Source of the DNA: CALODL01 sp942492115
GTDB lineage: Bacteria; Planctomycetota; Phycisphaerae; UBA1845; CAIVHJ01
Direction of reading: 5' to 3'
Assembly: GCA_942492115.1 (NCBI GenBank)
Contig: CALODL010000022.1
Coordinates: 124,001 to 188,000 of the forward strand
DNA length: 64,000 bases
Position 1 is the first letter of the stretch; every line of letters starts with the position of its first letter. The notes below the pieces were generated by a model. The model saw nothing but the letters and a program-made list of their open reading frames with translations, did no database searches and was not told the origin of the DNA. A program made the translations under genes and the position numbers. Positions 1 to 7,420 of this stretch are shown in pieces.

Positions 1-54
1 CGACACGACGGCGGTCAGGAACGCGGCAATCGCTAGAATGAACAAAATGGGCAT
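1..54 (-). CDS. possible 5' end of an exported or membrane protein, cut by left edge
   Basis: Read leftward from an ATG at 54, the first 18 codons give MPILFILAIAAFLTAVVS, a hydrophobic stretch like a signal peptide or first membrane helix, and the frame is still open at the window edge. All nearby genes up to 10.3 kb also lie on the minus strand. No convincing Shine-Dalgarno sequence precedes the ATG. With so few residues no family can be named and this may be chance. Confidence 0.3.
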   Translation of the reverse strand, partial: MPILFILAIAAFLTAVVS

Positions 55-441
55 CGAGGAATCATACAGCAGCGACGCTGGGAATCTATTGCCGCGCCCA
101 TGGAGTGGACTGCCCGGTCGGCTCCGGTGGCGTCCCTCCGCGGAGGATGCCCGGCTCTACCGTGCTGTGGGGTCTGCGCGCACAGCTGACCGAACCCCCG
201 ACAACAAAGCCGGTCACTTCCACGATAGTTGTCGGGCCAGGTTGTAAAAAAGTGAGCACCTCGATCGAAACAGACGACCGAGGCGCTTCACCGGACACGG
301 GGTGGATCGAAATCGACGATCAATCATCATCGAGTTGTGTGTAAGGGTGGACTCTGCGACGAGTCTAACGGAATGTAGTATTCGTAACCGCTTAGTCAAA
401 CGTGTGTTACAAGAAATCCACCTGGCGGATAATATCCTGTC
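55..441. other. non-coding stretch, nothing recognised
   Basis: Only short overlapping open frames on both strands occur here. None has a recognisable family or a good ribosome binding site. I see no RNA gene or strong hairpin. It probably carries the 3' flank of the RDD-protein operon and the promoter of whatever lies to the left. Confidence 0.4.
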
Positions 442-2118
442 TTACATTCCGGCAGGCGGGCCACCATCATCGTGATCGGACGCGCTCGGACTCATCCGTC
501 GGCGCGCCGGCGCGATGTGCTCGACAATCACCGTCCGGGCCACCAGATCGCCCAGGCGCTGACGGTTCCGCGTGAATAGAATCAGTACCAGCGGTGGCAA
601 CCATTCGAATATTGGAAACAGTTCGACGTAGCGCAACAGGTTGCGCACCAGGATCTGCCCCATGGACGGCCGACCGGCGTTCTCGGAGAGAACACGGCAC
701 CCGACCAACCACTTGCCGGGTGTTGAACCGAAGGTTGCTTCACAGATGATGCAATAAAACACGTGAGCCGTACACACAATGAACCAACTGGCGATCACAC
801 CCTTGGAAAGAACCAGGGGCCGGGTCGCTTCAGTCTGCAGTGCTGAATACTGTTGCATCCAGTCGGACAACGGCTGATACCACGCGAATGGCAACGTCAA
901 CACGCTGGCGATCAAGAAATCGACCAGGAAGCTGACAAGCCGTCTGCCAAACCCCGCGACGCGATAGGACGCCGGTAGCTCAATTTCGACCATGACACTA
1001 TCGTGGCGCCGCCAGAAGACGAACCCGAGCAGCAATGCCATGACTCCGAACGCACCGAAGCTGCGCAACCTGGGATGTGTGGCCACGGGTGTTCGCAGAG
1101 CCTCGACGTTCTCCCACGCGACCTTGGTCTGACCGTCGTCAGACCACACTCCCGCACTAACGACATCCTCGATCAGCGCGGCCATGTTAAGACCATCACT
1201 GAACATCGTGGCCACGACATCAGTCGTATTGTTCGCCCCCCCGGCCACAACACGCTCTTCGCTCCAGGCATCGTCAGTCAACCACCTGACCGTCACCTCC
1301 TCGTTTCGGGCGACCAGCCCGATGTGCGTACGGTCTCCAACGAATCCGACGAGGGTTGCTTCGGGCACGGGCGGTCCATCACGCCAGGCGCCCTCGTGGT
1401 AGATACGATGCTTCTTTCCGAGGTCGGATGATGTGATGATGTGCAGTACGCCGTCGCCATCGACGATGGCGTGAATCGCTGCGCCGGTATCGAATTCGCC
1501 CGGGAACACTGTGGTTACGTCCCACTGACCAGGTGTGTAACCCAGGACGACGTGCTGACAATCGACAAGTGTATCGTCGAGGGGCGCCGGCAATTCATCT
1601 GGAATGTCGTCGTCCTCAGTCTCTGTGCGAGCCGCGGTACGCCCCGTCTGGATTTCGCGCTGACGGATGAGTGTCTTGCGCGCGGTCGCACAACTGACGA
1701 GGGCGTACAGCATCCCACCGTGCGGATGACCGGCAACAGCAAGGGGTATGGGGGTGCCCTGCAGTGGCTGCTCGGAATGTAATCGCAGGCGTTGTTGTGT
1801 CACCGCATAGCGGCGATGGGATGTATCGTAAAACACATGGAGGTCGTCACCCACTGCGGCGGCCGCACGCACGGTTGCCTTGTTCAGGAATCGCAAATCC
1901 CGGGGCCCGACGAACACCTTCTGGTCTTTGAGGCGCAGGGCAAAGTTCAGGTAATGACCACCCTCTTCGCGAGGATGGTGCTCATACAGCCACAATACTT
2001 CCTCTCCAGCGTGGATACCCAGGCGGTGGCCTGGTGGCACGTCCTCCATGGCCATCACGGGTGCTCCGACCACAAGGAAGAGAATGAGTGTTGACATGGT
2101 AACTTGACGATCTGTCAT
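442..2118 (-). CDS. RDD-family membrane protein with large exported N-terminal domain
   Basis: A 558-residue protein. The N-terminus is a signal peptide or anchor (hydrophobic core within the first 24 residues), followed by about 320 residues of probable beta-rich extracytoplasmic domain without a recognised family. A membrane helix lies near residue 365. The C-terminal ~170 residues form an RDD domain: an R..SFLVDFL helix, further helices, then GSTPGKWLVG, which matches the family's conserved G-x-T-x-G-K pattern. RDD proteins are membrane proteins of mostly unknown function, sometimes linked to transport. The gene starts 3 bp after the preceding lipoprotein gene, so they are likely co-transcribed. 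The start could instead be the ATG at 2097. Confidence 0.8.
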   Translation of the reverse strand: MTDRQVTMSTLILFLVVGAPVMAMEDVPPGHRLGIHAGEEVLWLYEHHPREEGGHYLNFALRLKDQKVFVGPRDLRFLNKATVRAAAAVGDDLHVFYDTSHRRYAVTQQRLRLHSEQPLQGTPIPLAVAGHPHGGMLYALVSCATARKTLIRQREIQTGRTAARTETEDDDIPDELPAPLDDTLVDCQHVVLGYTPGQWDVTTVFPGEFDTGAAIHAIVDGDGVLHIITSSDLGKKHRIYHEGAWRDGPPVPEATLVGFVGDRTHIGLVARNEEVTVRWLTDDAWSEERVVAGGANNTTDVVATMFSDGLNMAALIEDVVSAGVWSDDGQTKVAWENVEALRTPVATHPRLRSFGAFGVMALLLGFVFWRRHDSVMVEIELPASYRVAGFGRRLVSFLVDFLIASVLTLPFAWYQPLSDWMQQYSALQTEATRPLVLSKGVIASWFIVCTAHVFYCIICEATFGSTPGKWLVGCRVLSENAGRPSMGQILVRNLLRYVELFPIFEWLPPLVLILFTRNRQRLGDLVARTVIVEHIAPARRRMSPSASDHDDGGPPAGM

Positions 2119-2121
2119 GGA

Positions 2122-2982
2122 TCAATCGAGTATGAAGATACGTTCGTCCGATGGCAGAGTAACCGGGAACTTCTGCTTGCGTCGAATGGGATCGAGCAGC
2201 GCCACACCTGGTTCGTCATATTGCCTGATTGTGCCCGTGAGCTTGAGCTTGAACTCCGCATCATCGAGTGGAAACCGGGCAACGATGGTTCGAGCCAAAA
2301 GTGGGCCACCCGGTTCGATCGGCTTATGGCCACTGATGTGAATGTCCGCAACAACACGGCCGTCGGCATTGCGGTGAACAACGCGCGTGATCAAGAAAGG
2401 TGGAAAGCGATCGAGCCACACTTCACGTTCGATCAACGCGTGGCCTGCGGTGTCAGATGCTACGAAAATGAGCTGGTGTGCTTCCGGGGTCACGCGGTAG
2501 ACCGACTGGGTAGCGTGTTCCGGATGATCGAATCGTGCCAACCCCAATGCGTCGACAAGCATGCTCGGTCGCAACGGAATCGTTGAGCGCGCGGCGGATA
2601 CTTTGTCGGGCGCGCCGACGTACAGCGCCTCCCGGTCGGCGGGGTACATCTGCCAGATCCACGCGTACTCCGCGTTACAACCCACCTCGAATGCGTCTGT
2701 ACCCAGGGCCCGTCCTTTGACGCGTACGCTATCGGGAGCCCACGCGTCAAGAAAAAGCTTACCGTCGTAACTTTCCTCGTGGCCATTCTCGGTCCAGCGC
2801 GCACTCCATCGACCGCTGGTCTTGAACCGCAGATTAATGGCCGTGTTGTTCTGCCGGACCACGTCCTCTGCTTCCGCGCGCGACAACACCTGAGCCTCCG
2901 GCTTCACTGGCCCATTGCATCCGACAAGTAAGGCAACCGGCAAGACCCATGATCGAGCACGCGCCGCCGATGATCGCATCAC
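2122..2982 (-). CDS. lipoprotein of unknown function, LolA/LolB-like size
   Basis: A 286-residue protein with an N-terminal signal sequence ending in the lipobox LLVGC, so it should be lipidated at the Cys around residue 22. The mature part is rich in aromatic and charged residues, and its length and pattern recall lipid-handling LolA/LolB or DUF4292-type outer-membrane lipoproteins, but no diagnostic motif is seen. The start is GTG (2982) or the next-codon ATG (2979); a GGAGG sequence sits 6-9 bases upstream. It overlaps the stop of the upstream gene and is followed 3 bp later by the RDD gene, forming a three-gene envelope operon. Confidence 0.7.
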   Translation of the reverse strand: MMRSSAARARSWVLPVALLVGCNGPVKPEAQVLSRAEAEDVVRQNNTAINLRFKTSGRWSARWTENGHEESYDGKLFLDAWAPDSVRVKGRALGTDAFEVGCNAEYAWIWQMYPADREALYVGAPDKVSAARSTIPLRPSMLVDALGLARFDHPEHATQSVYRVTPEAHQLIFVASDTAGHALIEREVWLDRFPPFLITRVVHRNADGRVVADIHISGHKPIEPGGPLLARTIVARFPLDDAEFKLKLTGTIRQYDEPGVALLDPIRRKQKFPVTLPSDERIFILD

Positions 2983-3563
2983 GCTGGGCCCTCCGTTCCC
3001 GGCGCTTCGGCGACGGCCCCGGAATCAAGAGTGCCACTGTCGGAAGAACTCTCTGCATCCATGTCGTCGAACGCCGAGAGATCACCATGAAGGATGGCAC
3101 CCAGTTCCTGGCTCACCCGTGTTGTTTGCTCATCGGTCAGGCGTGGGTTGAGCACGCGATAACTGGTCTTTTCTTTGACCAGACGCATGGCCCAGAACTC
3201 GGCTCCGTCATCGACGACCGTCTCTTCATACTTCAGAATGCGCTTGCGCATCAGAATGAGTGCCAGAACAAAGCGGAAGTGCAGTTTGATCTCTTCGGTG
3301 CTGTCTTCGAGACGCAGGAACAAGTTGATGATCACCTCATCATCAACAAAAAGCCTCTTCTTCTGTTCCTTGTGGGGCACACGTGCTCTCCAGAAACAGA
3401 AGTACCCCTCTGGTGGTTCCGTCCAGGCCGCAAGTGAGTATTCGCGCCGCTCGAGACCGTCGGCGGTCTCGAAGAGCACGGCATAGAACTCCTCTCCCTC
3501 CTCCATCTGTTTGTGGCTAATGGCACACACACCACTATGTGGCGCGATTTGATAGTCGCTCAT
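2979..3563 (-). CDS. conserved hypothetical protein
   Basis: A 194-residue soluble protein without a signal peptide. The first ~60 residues contain paired Cys and His (GVCAISHKQ; YFCFWRAR) that could bind a metal, the middle is helical and charged, and the last 40 residues are a low-complexity acidic Ser/Asp/Glu/Gly tail. Proteins of this appearance occur in planctomycetes next to envelope genes, but I cannot assign a function. Its stop overlaps the start of the lipoprotein gene, which implies translational coupling. Confidence 0.65.
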   Translation of the reverse strand: MSDYQIAPHSGVCAISHKQMEEGEEFYAVLFETADGLERREYSLAAWTEPPEGYFCFWRARVPHKEQKKRLFVDDEVIINLFLRLEDSTEEIKLHFRFVLALILMRKRILKYEETVVDDGAEFWAMRLVKEKTSYRVLNPRLTDEQTTRVSQELGAILHGDLSAFDDMDAESSSDSGTLDSGAVAEAPGTEGPA

Positions 3564-3599
3564 GTGTTCCCCACCAACGCGTGCGCGCGGCGTCCTCTC

Positions 3600-4580
3600 T
3601 TAGTGATTCTGGTCGTCCTCGACAATCAGACCGAGTCGTTCACAGACCCGATCAAAATCGTCCAGTGAATTGTATTCGATGACGATGCGTCCGCGGCGGC
3701 GCGACTTGGATTCGTTGATCAGGACCTTGGTTGACAGCCTTTCCGAAAACTGTGATTCGAGGCTGCGGATCAAAGGCCGCTTCTTGCGCGGCCCGGGACC
3801 GCTCCGCCCCGCAGGTGTGCTGCCCCGTGCGGCCCTGACCAGGTCCTCTGTGGCCCGAACGGACAATCCGCCGGTCACGACCTGCCGCGCCAATTCTACC
3901 TGTGACGCCTCATCGGCAATGCCAAGTACAGCGCGGGCGTGCCCCATACTGATCAGGTTTTGAGCGACCATGTCACGGACCAGCGCGGGGAGTTCGAGCA
4001 GACGAAGATAATTCGTCACCGTCGTGCGATCTTCACCAACTCGTTTCGCAACGTCAGCCGGATTGAGATCGAAGCGGACCTTGAATTGCTCGTACGCTTT
4101 GGCCCGATCGATCGCATTGAGATCTTCGCGATGAATGTTCTCGACCAGCGCGAGTTCGAGCAGTTCAGCCTCATCCGCATCTCGGACCACCGCGGGAACC
4201 TCGACGAGGCCCGCAGCGCGTGCCGCACGCCATCGCCGCTCACCGGCCACCAATTCGTATTGCATTCTATTGTCTTGGGCGGCAACGGTTTGCGATTTTG
4301 CCGGACGAACGACGATGGGTTGTATCAAGCCGCTCCGACCGATGGATTCAGCCAGTTTGGCGATTCCAGATTCTTTGATGGTTCGTCGCGGCTGATCCGG
4401 ATTTGGATGGACGCAATCCAGCGGCACCTTGAAAGGCACGTACCGCGGCGGTGTCTTCCCTGCACCCGATTCCAGCCCTTCGCGCGCTTCGTCCAGCTGG
4501 CTCGCCAACCGTGTGCCTTCTCCCGTCGAACCCATCAGGCTCGAAAGGCCTCTGCCGAGCCGCTTGGTAGGACCTGCCAT
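3600..4580 (-). CDS. parB: chromosome-partitioning protein ParB
   Basis: A 326-residue ParB/Spo0J protein that binds parS sites, loads as a CTP-dependent clamp and spreads to organise the origin region for segregation. Visible are the N-terminal LGRGLSSLMG box (residues 8-17), which in the family contacts ParA, the CTPase motif GERRWRAAR (113-121), ENIHREDLN (147-155), a helix-turn-helix (about 177-198) and a basic C-terminal dimerisation region. An AGGAGG site lies 7 bases before the ATG. Three parS sites lie upstream (4737-5543), the nearest in its promoter region, suggesting self-regulation. No parA gene adjoins it, although parAB is usually paired; parA may be elsewhere. Confidence 0.96.
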   Translation of the reverse strand: MAGPTKRLGRGLSSLMGSTGEGTRLASQLDEAREGLESGAGKTPPRYVPFKVPLDCVHPNPDQPRRTIKESGIAKLAESIGRSGLIQPIVVRPAKSQTVAAQDNRMQYELVAGERRWRAARAAGLVEVPAVVRDADEAELLELALVENIHREDLNAIDRAKAYEQFKVRFDLNPADVAKRVGEDRTTVTNYLRLLELPALVRDMVAQNLISMGHARAVLGIADEASQVELARQVVTGGLSVRATEDLVRAARGSTPAGRSGPGPRKKRPLIRSLESQFSERLSTKVLINESKSRRRGRIVIEYNSLDDFDRVCERLGLIVEDDQNH

Positions 4581-4736
4581 CGAGCTACCTCCTGTGCACT
4601 TACGCGGATTTGGCCCGCCAGCCCAAGGCGCGGCGGTATTCCCCCATCCTAATCAATGGCTGCGTTATTACAAGGTCTTTGTTGTATTGGAGTTACGCCA
4701 ACTCACGACAGCCCGAACGAACCGTGGTTCATCACT

Positions 4737-4752
4737 TGTTCCACGTGAAACA
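4737..4752. promoter_or_regulatory. parS site 1
   Basis: TGTTCCACGTGAAACA matches the widely conserved bacterial parS palindrome (TGTTNCACGTGAAACA) at every defined position. It sits 157 bp upstream of the parB start and 9 bp beyond the stop of the membrane-protein gene, so ParB bound here could both nucleate segregation complexes and repress parB. Confidence 0.93.
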
Positions 4753-4760
4753 TGCACCGG

Positions 4761-6578
4761 TCAATGGCTGTCCGAGCTCTCGGCCGTCACTTCAAAAGCC
4801 GCGATCTGCGGCGCCCTCGCAGGTGGGGATTGGCCCTGAGTTGCTGGATGGCGAAATGTAAACAGCCCCGGTGTATCACAGAGGTCGTCGTAGAACCGCT
4901 CATGATCATCGTCAACGACGACCCAGCGGGCTTCAAAATGTTCTCTGATGTCGGACATCTCGACCCGGACACTCACGCGCTCGACGTCACCCGTTTCACG
5001 TGGAACATCGACGCGAATGGTTCTGGGTGCGTTGCCACGGGTCAGCGTCTTGTACCGCTCCCAAAGCACCGGATCAATGGATGCGGTGAACTGTGGATCG
5101 AGCCCGCAAGCGTACGTGTTATGGTGGTTGTAGTAGAAGTATACCGGAAACACGTCCCAGTCATCGGTGAAGATCAGTTCACCCGGATCAGAGTTCTGTC
5201 GCACATAGTCCATCGCACGCTTAATCTTACGAATTGGGTACCGACATGTCGCCGACGAGCGGGCGTGGTCCAGTGTGACGCACGCAATGACCACGACACC
5301 CATGCACAACAACATTGGAAGCCGACGCAAGATAGCCAGAATGTGTGGAAAGGCTTTGAGTTCCCGCCCGATCGCCGCACATGTGCTCCCGAAACCAGCC
5401 CACATCACTGCGGAGCCAATCAAGCAGAAGACGGGCCAGTATTCGATGAACCGCTTGGCTCGCAGGCACAGCGCCAGAAATGCTATGTTGAGCAGGACGA
5501 GGGGCAGAACGTCACGGCTCAGCAGCCTGTTCCACGTGAAACGAAACACCAGAGACACCCCGGCAAGCGTCAAAACGAATGCCGACATCTGCAGCCAGTC
5601 ATAGGGCGCGTAGGCCGACCATTCTGATCCAACGTCCTTGGGACCCGATGTCTGCAGGCCCGTTTCGAACACCTGCAGCTTGAGAAACTCGAACATGCTG
5701 GCGGAATAGGGATGCGAAAGCAGCGCCGCCCCCAGTCCCACAAAGGACGCCAGGACCAACCAGCCCAGATTCTTCCACTCGCCACCAACCACCAACCATA
5801 CGGCTCCAAACGTGCCCACGAGCAGAGTTCCGAAAATGAACCCGCCCGCGTACAAGTGGCCATAACAAAACAGCCCGATGGCCAGCACGATGAACCGCCG
5901 GCCCAGACACGCGTAGAGAATGAGCAGCATCAAGACCAACGAGGCGGACGGGGCCCGTATATAGGCCATTCTCAGATAGAAATCGCCCGGCATCGCACCC
6001 AGGGCCAATATCCAGAACCACATGGGCCCCAGTTCCAAACGATGGATGATGAGTGAACACAGCAACGCGACGCAACCAAAGAGCAACACATTTAAAGCCT
6101 TGGCGCCCAAGATGTAGCGGTCGCTGTGCCAGGTTCTCAAGAATCGTTTGAACGTCCGCGTGCCCGTGCTTCTGGAGGAGGTCGAGGCCCACTGCACGAC
6201 CGGCTCTGGAAGATGGTCAGCAATGAATGCCGACGCATGAACGAATGGCATCAACAGGACATGAAAGCCGTGGTGATGGCTGACAAAACGCTCCCGGTTG
6301 AAGATCGTGTGCCGCAACCACGGGAACGTGTCGGGGAAGCCCCCATCGGGGGTCGGCAGCAGGACCGCCATTTTGGTGTGATAGAACGAGTCGTGTCCCG
6401 CCGGCTCGTACGAGCCCGATTGCACGACTGCCATGGCGCTGCAGCCGAGCAGGAAAGCCAGGCTATGGCGGACACCGGGTCGATTCCACCATTTGCCCCC
6501 CGGGTGTGATGTCTGATCTGCGAGCGTCACGGGAACGCATGGTACCCATTGGGCGGGCGGGCAGCGAGGGGCGCTCAT
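4761..6578 (-). CDS. polytopic membrane protein, probable GT-C-type glycosyltransferase
   Basis: A 605-residue protein with about ten hydrophobic helices between residues 40 and 440 and a soluble C-terminal domain of about 150 residues. Soon after the first helix comes an acidic loop, AGHDSFYHTKMA, resembling the catalytic D/E-containing first loop of GT-C glycosyltransferases that use polyprenyl-linked sugars on the outer membrane face. That architecture suggests transfer of sugars to envelope glycans or proteins, but no specific family is certain. The gene carries two parS sites within its coding sequence, which may constrain its codons. The first ~30 residues look non-conserved, so the true start may lie downstream. 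Confidence 0.65.
   Translation of the reverse strand: MSAPRCPPAQWVPCVPVTLADQTSHPGGKWWNRPGVRHSLAFLLGCSAMAVVQSGSYEPAGHDSFYHTKMAVLLPTPDGGFPDTFPWLRHTIFNRERFVSHHHGFHVLLMPFVHASAFIADHLPEPVVQWASTSSRSTGTRTFKRFLRTWHSDRYILGAKALNVLLFGCVALLCSLIIHRLELGPMWFWILALGAMPGDFYLRMAYIRAPSASLVLMLLILYACLGRRFIVLAIGLFCYGHLYAGGFIFGTLLVGTFGAVWLVVGGEWKNLGWLVLASFVGLGAALLSHPYSASMFEFLKLQVFETGLQTSGPKDVGSEWSAYAPYDWLQMSAFVLTLAGVSLVFRFTWNRLLSRDVLPLVLLNIAFLALCLRAKRFIEYWPVFCLIGSAVMWAGFGSTCAAIGRELKAFPHILAILRRLPMLLCMGVVVIACVTLDHARSSATCRYPIRKIKRAMDYVRQNSDPGELIFTDDWDVFPVYFYYNHHNTYACGLDPQFTASIDPVLWERYKTLTRGNAPRTIRVDVPRETGDVERVSVRVEMSDIREHFEARWVVVDDDHERFYDDLCDTPGLFTFRHPATQGQSPPARAPQIAAFEVTAESSDSH
4992..5007. promoter_or_regulatory. parS site 2
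   Basis: Read on the minus strand this is TGTTCCACGTGAAACG, one base from the canonical palindrome. It lies inside the coding region of the GT-C-like membrane protein and is identical in sequence, but opposite in orientation, to site 3. Confidence 0.88.
5528..5543. promoter_or_regulatory. parS site 3
   Basis: TGTTCCACGTGAAACG differs from the canonical parS only in the last base. It is the third site within 810 bp and also lies within the membrane-protein coding sequence. Clusters of parS near parB and the origin are typical of chromosomal ParB systems. Confidence 0.9.
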
Positions 6579-6604
6579 CCATGAGAGCGGGGGCTGCAGA
6601 GAGA

Positions 6605-7387
6605 CTACGTCAGGCGGCGGGGCGGGACGAGCCCGTCAGCAGTCCACAGGAAACTCAGTGCTGCCCGGAGACGCCCGGGCAGGAACATGCATGCGGCCAA
6701 CCGCACCACGCGACGCCCGAACACCGCACCCAATACGGTGCCCGTCAATTGGCATGCCGCCGATACAAGCAGTAGCTGGTCACCCCATGCGACGAGGTGG
6801 GGCGCATCGACGCGCCAGATCCAGCCCGCCACACCGGCCACGGCGCATGGCACCGTGATGGCAAGGAGGACGTAGGATGCACGTCGCCAGTGATGACACG
6901 CCACGGTGAGCAGTGTCATGAACGCGAATCCGGTCAGCAACGCGCCTCCCCGCATCACGCCCAGGATGATGTCGACTTCTTCCGGGAGGTCAACGACTCG
7001 CACCCATTCCTTACGCGTGTTATCGATCGGCCGGTGCCGCGTCAGCTCTTCAAGGGTCCCCAGGGAGAACGCGAATTGAGCGGCCACCAGCGCAACACAG
7101 AGTGCGGTCAGCACGATCATCCATGCAATGACTCCGCCCGTGGCCAGACGACTGAGCCAAGTCTGACCTGACGTCGTCATCGCGCCCGGAGTATGAACCG
7201 TGGCACACTCGGGGCACCGCGCAAGCAGTACATCGAACTCCGGCAAACGATGGACGTGCTGGTTGCGCATGTTGTATCCACATCGCCTGCAAAAATAATC
7301 GCACTCGATGAGGGCAACCGGTTGTCCGAGGTCACTTGGGTGGGCTGTGGTAGACAATTGTCGACATGTTACAGGCTGGCGCACCAA
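6605..7387 (-). CDS. zinc-ribbon membrane protein
   Basis: About 260 residues. A treble-clef or rubredoxin-like metal site, CRRCGYNMR (residues 33-41) paired with CPEC (about 58-61), precedes four or five hydrophobic segments. A YNMR/YxLR sequence after the first CxxC is common in planctomycete zinc-ribbon membrane proteins, whose role is unknown. The reading frame opens with TTG or GTG and has no clear ribosome binding site, so the exact start is uncertain, but it must precede residue 33 to include the first Cys pair. A second protein of similar design lies at 9763-10308. Confidence 0.6.
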   Translation of the reverse strand: MVRQPVTCRQLSTTAHPSDLGQPVALIECDYFCRRCGYNMRNQHVHRLPEFDVLLARCPECATVHTPGAMTTSGQTWLSRLATGGVIAWMIVLTALCVALVAAQFAFSLGTLEELTRHRPIDNTRKEWVRVVDLPEEVDIILGVMRGGALLTGFAFMTLLTVACHHWRRASYVLLAITVPCAVAGVAGWIWRVDAPHLVAWGDQLLLVSAACQLTGTVLGAVFGRRVVRLAACMFLPGRLRAALSFLWTADGLVPPRRLT

Positions 7388-7420
7388 CAGAGTCGATACG
7401 CCAGCCTGTGATGGACGGCA

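Noticed and set aside
38..344. overlapping short frames at the left edge
   Set aside because: Mutually overlapping, no family and no ribosome sites.
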